NCBI RefSeq assembly: GCF_019740315.1 | Contig: NZ_JAHXZR010000001.1 | Span: 62,001 to 126,000, forward strand | Direction: 5' to 3' | Length of the DNA stretch: 64,000 nucleotides | From: Oceanobacter mangrovi | Lineage (GTDB): Bacteria > Pseudomonadota > Gammaproteobacteria > Pseudomonadales > Oceanobacteraceae | Shown here: one piece after another, positions 46,233 to 54,843 of the stretch | Layout of the letters: each line of letters starts with the position of its first letter | Numbering within the stretch: position 1 is the first letter of the stretch | Notes under the pieces: model-generated | The model's input: only the letters and a program-made list of their open reading frames with translations | Told to the model about the DNA's origin: nothing | Databases searched by the model: none | Program-made: the position numbers and the translations under genes

Positions 46233-47141
46233 ATGCCCCCGAAACATCTGTTACACCCCAGATTCTGGCTCAACTGGATCGGTATCGGTCTGCTGATCGC
46301 CATGACGCATTTGCCATTCAGCTGGCAATTGGCGATTGGCAAACGGCTGGGTCTGCTACTGCACAAGTTTGGCAAAAGTCGCCGCAAGATCGCCGAAGTG
46401 AATATCCGGGTGTGTTTCCCGGAAAAGTCCGAGCAGCAACGTGCCGAGCTGGTGCGACAGGTCTTTATCGACAACGGCATTGGCCTGATGGAGACCCTGA
46501 TTGGCTGGTTTCGGGCACCGGACTACCTCGCCAGCCGGACCCGTTTTCACGGTTTCGACAAACTGCGGCAGGCGCAAGCTGAAGGCAAGGGCGTGCTGTT
46601 ACTGGGGGCGCATTATTCCATGCTGGATCTGGCTGGTGCGCTGTTTATTACCCAGTTGCCTGCCAATATCAGTTATCGGCCGCAAGATAACCCGGTGATG
46701 AACTGGCTGATGGAGCGCCGTCGCAACAAACTCTATCGCGGCTGTTTTACCCGCAAGGATATTCGTTCGTTTATCCGTTGTCTGAAAAACGGCGAGATTC
46801 TCTGGTATGCCCAGGATCAGGATTTTGGTCGCAAGAACAGCATTTTTGTCGACTTCTTTGGTGTCCCCGCAGCCACCATCACCGCCACTTCACGCATCGC
46901 CAAGGCCGGTAATGCGCTGGTCATGCCAATGACCTACTTCCGTGCTGCCGATAACAGCTACGACATCACCATTCATGATCCACTGCCAATCCCGAGTGGC
47001 GATGATGTGGAAGATGCCCGTATGGCCAATGCCTTTATTGAGCAGCAGCTGCGCCAGCATCCGTCGCAATATTTGTGGCTACACCGGCGCTTCAAGACCC
47101 GCCCGGACCGGAGCGAATCCAAGCAATCCTTCTACCGTTAG
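46233..47141 (+). CDS. lpxL: Lipid A biosynthesis acyltransferase (LpxL/HtrB family)
   Basis: This 302-residue inner-membrane acyltransferase adds a secondary acyl chain to Kdo2-lipid IVA. An N-terminal membrane helix is near 10-30 (FWLNWIGIGLLIAMTHLPFS). The catalytic HX4D motif is in LLGAHYSMLDLAG, and the downstream WYAQDQDFGRKNSIFVDFFG block is typical of LpxL/LpxM. LpxL is preferred over LpxM by general resemblance, but the chain added cannot be told. AGGAA precedes the ATG. It lies 55 bp after hldD, probably in the same operon. Confidence 0.9.
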   Translation: MPPKHLLHPRFWLNWIGIGLLIAMTHLPFSWQLAIGKRLGLLLHKFGKSRRKIAEVNIRVCFPEKSEQQRAELVRQVFIDNGIGLMETLIGWFRAPDYLASRTRFHGFDKLRQAQAEGKGVLLLGAHYSMLDLAGALFITQLPANISYRPQDNPVMNWLMERRRNKLYRGCFTRKDIRSFIRCLKNGEILWYAQDQDFGRKNSIFVDFFGVPAATITATSRIAKAGNALVMPMTYFRAADNSYDITIHDPLPIPSGDDVEDARMANAFIEQQLRQHPSQYLWLHRRFKTRPDRSESKQSFYR

Positions 47142-47171
47142 GTGGGCGGGTTAAACCGGATGAGTTGCTGT

Positions 47172-48443
47172 TCAGCCGAGCCGTAATTCCGTTGGCGCAG
47201 CGGGCTGGCCGACCTTGGTACGTTCAGCCTGTAGCAGTGTGAGCAGATTTTGCAGCCGCTGCAGCTCTTCGTTCGACTGTCGCTGATTATTGCGCAGGGC
47301 ATCCAGCTCGGATGACAGGTTGGATTGCAACTGGTCGATATACTGGGTCAGTTCAGACTGCCGACGGCGGGAAGCATCGGCCTGTTGCTCCAGCGCCTTT
47401 TGCCATTCGTCCGTCAGCGCCTGCGACCACTCACGCAATTCTTCGGTCAGTTCCGTCAGATCAACCGCCGCGGCAACCTTGCCCTGGTTTTCACTGACGG
47501 ACTCCAGCATTGGCTGCATCACCACCGACAGCTCGGCCATCTCCTGGCCGAGTGATTCAATCCGGCGCTCAAAGGTACCCATATCAACCTGGTTACGCAG
47601 CGCCACATCGGCAGCTTCCTGGGTGCTGCTGGTAGTATCCGCAATGTCCAGCAATTGCTGGCGCTGGGCCTGTTGGCTACGCTGAATATCAGTCAGCGCC
47701 AGCGCGGCCGAGTCGGCCATGTCAAGGCTGAGCTGAATCTTGTCGAGGGCTTTTAACAGCTGCTGTTGTTGTGCCTGCTGTTGCTGATCGATGGGCCTCA
47801 GCTCCTGCTGCAGCATTCCTGACAAGGCAACTTCCTGGGCATTGAGACTTTTGATGATGGTCGCGACGGCCTTTTTCAGGATCAGCACATCCTGGCTGAC
47901 CTCACTGAAATGCGCACTCATATTGGCTGACATGCGCTGCGCTGAATGGCTCATGGTATGCAAGGCAGCGTCGTGCTTTTCCAGATCCGTATGAATTTCC
48001 GAGCGAACCTTGTCAGTCAGTTCGCGAAAGGCATTCACAGAACCCTGCATAAGGGATTCGATCAACTTGTGCTGACGACGGTAGTTTTCCGACATCACAT
48101 CCTGAATACGGGTATTGCCGGTAGTGGCTTCACTGAAGGCCAGTTCCTGCAACTCCAGCGCCCGCTGGGTTTGCTCACCGTTAACGATCATGTTTTGACG
48201 AATATCGTCGGCATCACGAGCCAGATTCGATAGATTGATTTCAAAATGATCCTTGATTTCATTGACCGCGGAATCAAGGTTTTCGGAGTTGCTGTCGCCT
48301 TGCTGACGCTGATGCTGGCTCAGCTGATTGATTTGCTTCTGTAGCGATGCCATACGAATCAGTGCCACGACCAATATGGCTGAGACAAGCAACAGGGTGA
48401 CTACCTGCAGAACCAATGGCAGTTGCAACTGGCTAATGTCCAT
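47172..48443 (-). CDS. Uncharacterised membrane-anchored coiled-coil protein
   Basis: This 423-residue protein begins MDISQLQLPLVLQ, followed by one membrane helix at about 8-30 (VLQVVTLLLVSAILVVALIR). Nearly all the rest is predicted long coiled coil rich in Gln, Glu and Leu (IRMASLQKQINQLSQHQRQQ, QQQQAQQQQLLKALDKIQLS). There is no HAMP domain or chemoreceptor hairpin tip, so a receptor role is not supported. GGAG seven bases before the ATG at 48443 sets the start. A structural or tethering role is possible, but I recognise no family. Its neighbours give no clue. Confidence 0.55.
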   Translation of the reverse strand: MDISQLQLPLVLQVVTLLLVSAILVVALIRMASLQKQINQLSQHQRQQGDSNSENLDSAVNEIKDHFEINLSNLARDADDIRQNMIVNGEQTQRALELQELAFSEATTGNTRIQDVMSENYRRQHKLIESLMQGSVNAFRELTDKVRSEIHTDLEKHDAALHTMSHSAQRMSANMSAHFSEVSQDVLILKKAVATIIKSLNAQEVALSGMLQQELRPIDQQQQAQQQQLLKALDKIQLSLDMADSAALALTDIQRSQQAQRQQLLDIADTTSSTQEAADVALRNQVDMGTFERRIESLGQEMAELSVVMQPMLESVSENQGKVAAAVDLTELTEELREWSQALTDEWQKALEQQADASRRRQSELTQYIDQLQSNLSSELDALRNNQRQSNEELQRLQNLLTLLQAERTKVGQPAAPTELRLG

Positions 48444-48632
48444 ATTGATCTCCAGAAATCGAATAACTGCCAGCGGGGCGAATGACAGGGTCCGGTTGGC
48501 CAGAAAGCGCTCAATGTATCCCGAATCGCATGCCAAAACCAGCATACAGCTAATGTCTGGCCGCAAAAGCGGTCTTTTCTGACACCTGCCAAATCGACTG
48601 GCAACCGCGCAGCGGAAGGCTGGCTGCGGGAG

Positions 48633-49127
48633 CTAGTTGCGGGAGCTAACCCGCAGATAGGTTTCCTGTAACACCCGCACGTCATTGGCAGCCCGATGGC
48701 GATCAATCGCCATTTCGTTCCAGAGTGATTTTTTGGTGTTATGCCAGGCTTCCATCTGTTCCGGCGTCAGCAGCCGGTTGATGGTTTCAAGACGGAAGCG
48801 TTGCACCAGCTCAGCTTCATCGAACAGGCGTCCGAGCCAGCTGCTGTCATAACTCCAGGCATCGGAATACAGCGTTTTGCCACGCAACTGGTCGTTGAGG
48901 AACATAGCCACTTCGCGAATGCTGCGGCCTTCCTGCTGCAGCATCTCACGGGAGATACCATGCATGCTTTCCGCTTCCTCACTCCAGTGCGTCCAGCGCT
49001 CCGCCGGTTTTACCAGGCAGCTGTGCACGACCCGATCCTCCAGCGCGTATCCGATCTCAATCGGATAACTGCCCGAGCCGAAGCCTGATGCTTCCAGATC
49101 GATGATGGGCGGGACGACTATTTGCAC
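48633..49127 (-). CDS. DEDDh-type 3'-5' exonuclease domain protein
   Basis: This 164-residue protein has the exonuclease I motif IIDLEASGFGSGSYPIEIGY (Asp and Glu metal ligands), a middle aspartate in TLYSDAWSYDSSWLGRLF and the exonuclease III motif DRHRAANDVRVLQ (His and Asp). This fits the DnaQ/RNase T superfamily as a stand-alone nuclease. The frame is open from a TTG at 49160; the GTG at 49127 with AGGT upstream puts the first motif at the usual distance. Substrate (DNA or RNA) is unknown. Confidence 0.7.
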   Translation of the reverse strand: MQIVVPPIIDLEASGFGSGSYPIEIGYALEDRVVHSCLVKPAERWTHWSEEAESMHGISREMLQQEGRSIREVAMFLNDQLRGKTLYSDAWSYDSSWLGRLFDEAELVQRFRLETINRLLTPEQMEAWHNTKKSLWNEMAIDRHRAANDVRVLQETYLRVSSRN

Positions 49128-49279
49128 AACGGTTACCTGTTTACGACGGTAGTGAATCAAGGGACGGTATTGTAACGATAGTTACACGCCGGCACTACGG
49201 ACTTGCAAGGCTAGTGCGAGCTAATTGGCATTAGTGCGCAGCTCAAACCACGCTCTGGTGCCCTGCCAGTCAGCAGCCG

Positions 49280-51052
49280 CTAGTTCGTATGCCGTCCCAG
49301 CGGCGCAACCCGCATAACCTCTTCCATTGTAGTCAAGCCTGCGGCAACTTTGTGGGCGCCACTCAAACGCAAGCTGTGCATGCCTTCTTTCATGGCCGCC
49401 TGACGCAGTTTGGTCTGGTCGGTGGAATCGTGAATCAGCCCTTCCAGCGACTCGGTCATCGGCATCACTTCATAGATACCCATACGTCCCATATAGCCGG
49501 TATTGCGGCATTCCAGGCAGCCTTTGGCGGTGTAGACAAACTCCGGCGTTTTCACCAGCCAGGGCGCGGTCAGCTGTTTCCAGGCAGCGTCATCGGTCGG
49601 ATGTTTTTGTTTGCAATGCGGACAAAGTGTGCGGATCAGACGCTGGGCCATCACCCCCAATACGCTGGAACGAATCAGGTAGGCTGGCAAACCCAGCTCC
49701 TGCAGGCGGGTAAAGGCGGAAGGCGCATCATTGGTGTGCAGGGTCGATAACACCAGGTGGCCGGTCAACGCCGCCTGCACGGCAATTTCGGCAGTTTCGA
49801 GGTCACGCACCTCACCCACCATGATGATATCCGGGTCCTGCCGCAACAGTGCCCGCACACCACTGGCGAACGTTAGTTCAATGCCGGGATGCACCTGCAT
49901 CTGGTTGAATGAGGATTCGACCATCTCGATCGGATCTTCGATGGTGCAGACATTCACTTCCGGCGTCGCCAGCTGCTTCAGGGTCGAATACAGCGTGGTG
50001 GTTTTACCGGAACCGGTTGGCCCGGTCACAAACACAATGCCATGGTTGTTGGCGACCATGTGTTCCCAGCGACGCTGGTCTTCCTTGCCAAACCCCAGTT
50101 CATTAAAGCTGCGTACCAGCACCGAGGGGTCAAAGATCCGCATCACCATTTTTTCACCAAAGGCCGTTGGCAGCGTCGACAGACGCAACTCCACTTCCTG
50201 GCCTGCTGGCGTACGGGTCTTCAAACGACTGTCCTGGGGTTTGCGCTTCTCGGCGATGTTCATTCGTCCGAGCGATTTGAAACGGGCGATCACCGCGTTA
50301 CTGACCTGGCCCGGCAGCTCATAAACGTTGTGCAACACACCGTCGATGCGGAAGCGCACGTGGCCAACTTCACGGCGTGGTTCGAGGTGAATATCCGAGG
50401 CACGCTGGTCGAAGGCGTATTGCAGCAGCCAGTCAACGATATTGACGATGTGCTCATCGTTGGCGTCCGGTGCCTTGGCCTTACCCAGTTCAAGCATGGA
50501 TTCAAGGTTCTGCACCGAGCTGACACCGGAATGATCGCCACGGGCCCGGCTGACCGAATTGGCCAGCTGATAGAATTCGACCCGGAAACGCTCCAGCGCC
50601 GACGGCGTACTGATCACCCGTTTCACCATCCGCCGGGACACGTGTTCGACGTCACTGATCCAGCCTGTGACCTCTGGTTCCGCAGTAGCGACCCAGACTT
50701 CATCACGGGTCACCTTGACTGCCAGAATCCGATGCCGTTCAGCAAAGGCGTAGGACATCACATCAGTGACCGCCGTGACATCAATTTCGAGCGGATCTAT
50801 GGGGAAAAAACCCAGTTTGAAACGTCCGGCCAACCACTCGCACAAGACGTCTTCATTGAGTTTGCGACCGGGCCGTCGTCCATCTTCAAAACTCTGCTTG
50901 GCCAGCAACGTCAGCGGGTGGGTAGTGGTGTCGCCGGCAGGCCGCCGAATACCCAGTGCCGCTTCATAATCCGCTGGCTGTAATACCGCATCCCGTCGCA
51001 AGTCCTCCAGCAAACCACCAAGCGTGAGGTAACGGTCAGAACCAGCGTGCAT
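49280..51052 (-). CDS. GspE/PilB family secretion or pilus assembly ATPase
   Basis: This 590-residue protein has a degenerate N-terminal MshEN-like region (to about 190) and the ATPase core: Walker A GPTGSGKTTTLYSTL, Asp box CTIEDPIEM, Walker B VRALLRQDPDIIMVGEVRD and His box HLVLSTLHTNDAPSAFTRL. A tetracysteine zinc site follows (CPHC, then CLEC, spaced about 40 residues). Such ATPases drive type II secretion or type IV pilus extension. GGGAG seven bases before the ATG at 51052 sets the start. No other secretion or pilus gene is nearby, so its machine is unknown. Confidence 0.88.
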   Translation of the reverse strand: MHAGSDRYLTLGGLLEDLRRDAVLQPADYEAALGIRRPAGDTTTHPLTLLAKQSFEDGRRPGRKLNEDVLCEWLAGRFKLGFFPIDPLEIDVTAVTDVMSYAFAERHRILAVKVTRDEVWVATAEPEVTGWISDVEHVSRRMVKRVISTPSALERFRVEFYQLANSVSRARGDHSGVSSVQNLESMLELGKAKAPDANDEHIVNIVDWLLQYAFDQRASDIHLEPRREVGHVRFRIDGVLHNVYELPGQVSNAVIARFKSLGRMNIAEKRKPQDSRLKTRTPAGQEVELRLSTLPTAFGEKMVMRIFDPSVLVRSFNELGFGKEDQRRWEHMVANNHGIVFVTGPTGSGKTTTLYSTLKQLATPEVNVCTIEDPIEMVESSFNQMQVHPGIELTFASGVRALLRQDPDIIMVGEVRDLETAEIAVQAALTGHLVLSTLHTNDAPSAFTRLQELGLPAYLIRSSVLGVMAQRLIRTLCPHCKQKHPTDDAAWKQLTAPWLVKTPEFVYTAKGCLECRNTGYMGRMGIYEVMPMTESLEGLIHDSTDQTKLRQAAMKEGMHSLRLSGAHKVAAGLTTMEEVMRVAPLGRHTN

Positions 51053-51087
51053 GAGCAAACTCCCGGGATTGTATAGGCAGGGTGAAT

Positions 51088-52215
51088 TTAGTGAGTGACT
51101 GAGCCGTGTTCCTGTAGCCAGTCCAATAATACTGCTGGCCATGGTTCGCCAGCGGTTAGTGGCTGCTGCTGAATCAGCCGGTAGTATTGCACCGCAAATT
51201 GATTCGCGGTTGCTAGATGTGCGTCACGACTGTGGGTCAAGACAGGTAATTGTGGCGCCTGCTGATGACAGTCGTACAACCAGCCACCCAGCGCCAGCAG
51301 TGCAGCTGACAGCTCAATCGAACAATCGTCAGACAAAGCAGCCGCGCTGACCAGCAGCGTCTTCACACCGCTATCCAGTGCGGCAACCACGACCTCCAGC
51401 TCTGCTGGAAGCACACGCTGGGCCAACAGTCCCTGCAGCAGCAACAGATAGTGAGCCAGCCGTGGCCGAGCCGCGGCAGCCTCAGCGCCCTGATCCCAGA
51501 GACAGGCTTCGAGCGCCCGTTGCAGGCCTTCGTCACATTGCTCCAGTGCCGCCAGCCATTCAGATTCATTGGGCTCGGCAGGCAAGACCAGGCTGGAGGG
51601 GGTCCAGCTGCGGCCCATTCCAACCAGCTTGAAGCCACGTTCAGCCTTGCTGATGTCACTGATCCACAGCGGTACCTGGCCACACAGCGATTGCGCCAGC
51701 TGCCACAGGCACTGCGGTTCGCCCTGCAGTAGTTCCAGTTCCAGCTCGCACAGAGGTTGTTGCTGGCCTGCGGCTTCGACAGCACCACGATCCATTACAA
51801 TTTCGACCTGCTGGTCGGCGGCTGACCAGAGCCAGCGACGACGTTCAAAATTGGTCGAGAAGAGGGCAACCAAATCCGCCACGGCCACCTCAGCGGGCCA
51901 GAATTGCGGCACCTCACCACTCTGCAACAGCTGTTCATCCAGCTCGGCAGAGACCAGTGGCCAGTTCCATTCACGCCGCACTGACAAGCCGCCCTGATGG
52001 CTGCCACGGGTCTTCAGGGTCTGCTCAAAAGCTGGCCCTTTTTGCCGTACCCGCAGCGCACAGGCAGCACGCGACAAGCGCGCGTCAGGCGTGTCATAGT
52101 AACGATTATTCAGCGTGAATTGATCGCCCTTGCCAGTCAGCTGGTCAAGCAGGTTTGCCAGACGGTCGGCGGCGGCTGGATCAAAACGCAATTTGAGTTC
52201 GATTTCATGGGTCAT
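51088..52215 (-). CDS. CYTH domain protein, probable inorganic triphosphatase (YgiF-like)
   Basis: This 375-residue protein has an N-terminal CYTH domain (about 1-200) with the ExExK motif HEIELKLR, then NRYYDTPDARLSRAACALRV and the late acidic strand LCELELELLQG. E. coli YgiF with the same domain hydrolyses inorganic triphosphate. The C-terminal part, where YgiF has a CHAD domain, is helical but shows no conserved histidine-arginine helices, so it is a degenerate CHAD or something else. It is 36 bp upstream of the GspE-like gene and divergent from argE. Confidence 0.8.
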   Translation of the reverse strand: MTHEIELKLRFDPAAADRLANLLDQLTGKGDQFTLNNRYYDTPDARLSRAACALRVRQKGPAFEQTLKTRGSHQGGLSVRREWNWPLVSAELDEQLLQSGEVPQFWPAEVAVADLVALFSTNFERRRWLWSAADQQVEIVMDRGAVEAAGQQQPLCELELELLQGEPQCLWQLAQSLCGQVPLWISDISKAERGFKLVGMGRSWTPSSLVLPAEPNESEWLAALEQCDEGLQRALEACLWDQGAEAAAARPRLAHYLLLLQGLLAQRVLPAELEVVVAALDSGVKTLLVSAAALSDDCSIELSAALLALGGWLYDCHQQAPQLPVLTHSRDAHLATANQFAVQYYRLIQQQPLTAGEPWPAVLLDWLQEHGSVTH

Positions 52216-52268
52216 GGCGCTATTGTCGTGACCCGCATCAGCCAGCGCAAGCGCAAGGTCCGTGCAGC

Positions 52269-53450
52269 ATGTCCAGTTCTGTCAATAAAGTCCCATCAAT
52301 TGTTGAATCGCTGACCAGTCTGATTGGTATCAACAGTATCAGCTCGGTTTTGCCGCAATACGACCAGAGCAACCTGGCAGTCATAGACACCCTTGCAGGC
52401 TGGTTTGAAAGCCTGGGTTTTGCCATCGAAGTGCTGCCCATTGCTGGCGCACCAGGCAAGGCCAACCTGCTGGCGACACTGGGTAAGGGCGACGGCGGCC
52501 TGGTACTCAGCGGCCATACCGATACCGTGCCGTGCAACCCGGAATTGTGGCGCAGCGATCCGTTCGTGCTGACGGAGCGGGATAACCGTTATTACGGTCT
52601 CGGCACTTGCGACATGAAAGGCTTCTTCTCGATGATTCTCGAAGCCGTACAGGTGTTCAGGGCGGCGGATTTCAAACAGCCCTTAATGGTGCTGGCAACT
52701 GCCGATGAGGAAAGCTCGATGGTTGGTGCGCGTGCCCTGGCGCGGCAGGGCAACCTCAAGGGGCGTTATGCGGTGATTGGCGAACCCACCAGCCTGCGGC
52801 CAATCCGCATGCACAAGGGCATCATCATGGAAACCGTGCGGCTGACCGGCAAGGCCGGCCACTCCTCCAATCCGGATCTGGGTATCAACAGCATTGATGC
52901 CATGCACGATGTGATTGGTGAACTGAAAAATATCCGTCGTGATCTCAGCGCCCAATACCACAACGCCCATTTTGCCGTCTCAACGCCGACCCTCAACCTG
53001 GGCTGTATCCACGGTGGTGACAACCCCAACCGTATCTGTGGCAGCTGTGAGCTGGCGTTCGACCTGCGTGCCCTGCCCGGCATGAGCAACGACGACCTGC
53101 GTGAGGAAATCCGTCGTCGACTGAGCCCCATCGCTGCCCAGAATCAGGTGCAATTTGAACTGGAAACCCTGTTCCCCGGTATTGAGCCCTTCTCAACTTC
53201 AGAGCAGAGCCCACTGGTACAAGCGGCTGAACGCCTGACGGGTTATCGTAGCGAAGCGGTTGCCTTTGCCACCGAAGCCCCCTTCCTGCAGGAGCTCGGC
53301 TTTGAAACCATCGTGATGGGCCCTGGCAGCATCGATCAGGCCCACCAGGTCGATGAATTTCTGGCGTTCGATCAGATTGACCCCTGCGTCAGCCTGCTGC
53401 GTTCACTAATCCGGCAGTTTTGCGTTGACGCTGCCGACGCGCGTGATTAA
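52269..53450 (+). CDS. argE: Acetylornithine deacetylase
   Basis: ArgE removes the acetyl group from N-acetylornithine in arginine synthesis. The 393-residue M20 metallopeptidase-fold protein has LSGHTDTVPC with the metal-binding His and catalytic Asp, GLGTCDMKGFFSMILEA with the bridging Asp, ATADEESSMVGAR with the catalytic Glu pair, and the late metal His in GPGSIDQAHQVDEFL. It precedes argA by 75 bp, a pairing also seen in pseudomonads, and is divergent from the CYTH gene with only 53 bp between them. Confidence 0.93.
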   Translation: MSSSVNKVPSIVESLTSLIGINSISSVLPQYDQSNLAVIDTLAGWFESLGFAIEVLPIAGAPGKANLLATLGKGDGGLVLSGHTDTVPCNPELWRSDPFVLTERDNRYYGLGTCDMKGFFSMILEAVQVFRAADFKQPLMVLATADEESSMVGARALARQGNLKGRYAVIGEPTSLRPIRMHKGIIMETVRLTGKAGHSSNPDLGINSIDAMHDVIGELKNIRRDLSAQYHNAHFAVSTPTLNLGCIHGGDNPNRICGSCELAFDLRALPGMSNDDLREEIRRRLSPIAAQNQVQFELETLFPGIEPFSTSEQSPLVQAAERLTGYRSEAVAFATEAPFLQELGFETIVMGPGSIDQAHQVDEFLAFDQIDPCVSLLRSLIRQFCVDAADARD

Positions 53451-53457
53451 ATCTGCC

Positions 53458-53493
53458 TTGCCGATGGTCTGAACCCGTTCAGACCATCGGCAA
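53458..53493. promoter_or_regulatory. Perfect 16-bp hairpin between argE and argA
   Basis: A perfect 16-bp inverted repeat (53458-53473 and 53478-53493) with a four-base loop starts 7 bases after the argE stop. No T-tract follows on either strand. It could be a terminator needing Rho, an mRNA stabiliser that sets the argE/argA ratio, or a regulator site. Confidence 0.5.
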
Positions 53494-53525
53494 CCATTCC
53501 ACCCCGACCAAACAGAGGAATTGCA

Positions 53526-54836
53526 TTGAACCCGGATACCACCGCTTATGTGCAATGGTTCCGTCAGTCTTCGCCATACATCAATGCCCATCGCGGCAAA
53601 ACCTTTGTGGTGATGTTTGAAGGCGACGCCATTGTCCATCCCAACTTTACCAATGTCGTTCAGGATATCGCCCTGCTTAACAGCCTTGGCGTTCGACTGG
53701 TACTGGTACACGGCGCCCGTCCACAAATCGACACGGCACTGCGACGATTGGGAGCCAAAAGCGCGTTTCACCGGGATCTACGCATCACCGATGATCAGGC
53801 CCTCACGGCGGTAAAAGCCGCGGTCGGTTACGTCAAGGCTGACATCGAATCGAAGATGTCGGTCGGCTTGCCGAACACGCCGATGTACGGTGCTCGCATG
53901 CGGGTCGTCAGCGGTAACTTTGTGATTGCCCGGCCGCTGGGCGTCATTGACGGCATCGACTTCCAGCACACCGGTGAAGTGCGGCGGGTTGACCACAGCG
54001 CCATCAGTGATCTGCTGGCGGGTGGCAACGTGGTACTGCTGAGCTGCCTGGGCTATTCACCATCCGGTGAAGTTTTTAACCTCGCGGTCGAAGACGTCGC
54101 CCAACACACCGCCGTCAGCCTGCGGGCTGACAAACTGATCCTGATGGGCGGCTACGACGGGCTGGTCGACAGTGACGGCAACAGCCTGCCGGAAGTCACC
54201 TGCGGCCTGCTCGAACAGGTGTTGCACAGTTATCAGGGTGAGGCCCGGAACCACTCGGAAGCTGCTCTGAAAGCCGTTAGTCACGGCGTGCCACGGGCGC
54301 ATCTGGTCAGCTACCAGAACGATGGCGCACTGCTGGAAGAGCTGTTCACCCGTGAAGGCATGGGCACCATGATCAGTCAGGACCCATACGATCACCTGCG
54401 GCCAGCCCGTATAGAAGACGTAGGCGGTATTCTGGAACTGCTGCGGCCATTGGAAGAAGCCGGCATTCTGGTGCGGCGTTCGCGCGAGCTGTTGGAAACC
54501 GAGCTGAACCGTTTTTACGTGATTGAACGCGACGGCATGATCACCGCCTGCTCGGCCCTGTATCCGTACTCCGACGACCGTGCCGAACTGGCGTGCGTTG
54601 CCGTGCATCCGGACTACCGTGGCAGCAGCCGTGGTCGCCAGCTACTGGAACAGATCGAGCAGGAAGCCCGGCGGCGGCAGTACAAACAGCTGTTTGTGCT
54701 GACCACCCGTACCGCCCACTGGTTTGTTGAGCACGGCTTTGTCGCCGGTGCGGTGACCGACCTGCCGGAAGAACGCCAGAAGCTGTACAACTTCCAGCGC
54801 AATTCCAAGGTATTCCTGAAAAGCCTGCAAAACTGA
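53526..54836 (+). CDS. argA: Amino-acid N-acetyltransferase (N-acetylglutamate synthase)
   Basis: ArgA acetylates glutamate, the first step of arginine synthesis, and is normally feedback-inhibited by arginine. The 436 residues have an amino-acid kinase-like regulatory domain (about 1-290; AHRGKTFVVMFEGDAIVHPN, VLVHGARPQIDTAL) and a GNAT acetyltransferase domain (about 295-436; ACVAVHPDYRGSSRGRQLLE, the acetyl-CoA loop). The start is a TTG with GAGGA about 6 bases upstream; no in-frame ATG lies before the kinase-like core. Confidence 0.94.
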   Translation: MNPDTTAYVQWFRQSSPYINAHRGKTFVVMFEGDAIVHPNFTNVVQDIALLNSLGVRLVLVHGARPQIDTALRRLGAKSAFHRDLRITDDQALTAVKAAVGYVKADIESKMSVGLPNTPMYGARMRVVSGNFVIARPLGVIDGIDFQHTGEVRRVDHSAISDLLAGGNVVLLSCLGYSPSGEVFNLAVEDVAQHTAVSLRADKLILMGGYDGLVDSDGNSLPEVTCGLLEQVLHSYQGEARNHSEAALKAVSHGVPRAHLVSYQNDGALLEELFTREGMGTMISQDPYDHLRPARIEDVGGILELLRPLEEAGILVRRSRELLETELNRFYVIERDGMITACSALYPYSDDRAELACVAVHPDYRGSSRGRQLLEQIEQEARRRQYKQLFVLTTRTAHWFVEHGFVAGAVTDLPEERQKLYNFQRNSKVFLKSLQN

Positions 54837-54843
54837 GTAGTTA

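Noticed and set aside
47172-48443. Chemoreceptor
   Set aside because: No ligand-binding domain, HAMP domain or conserved hairpin tip is present despite long coiled coils.
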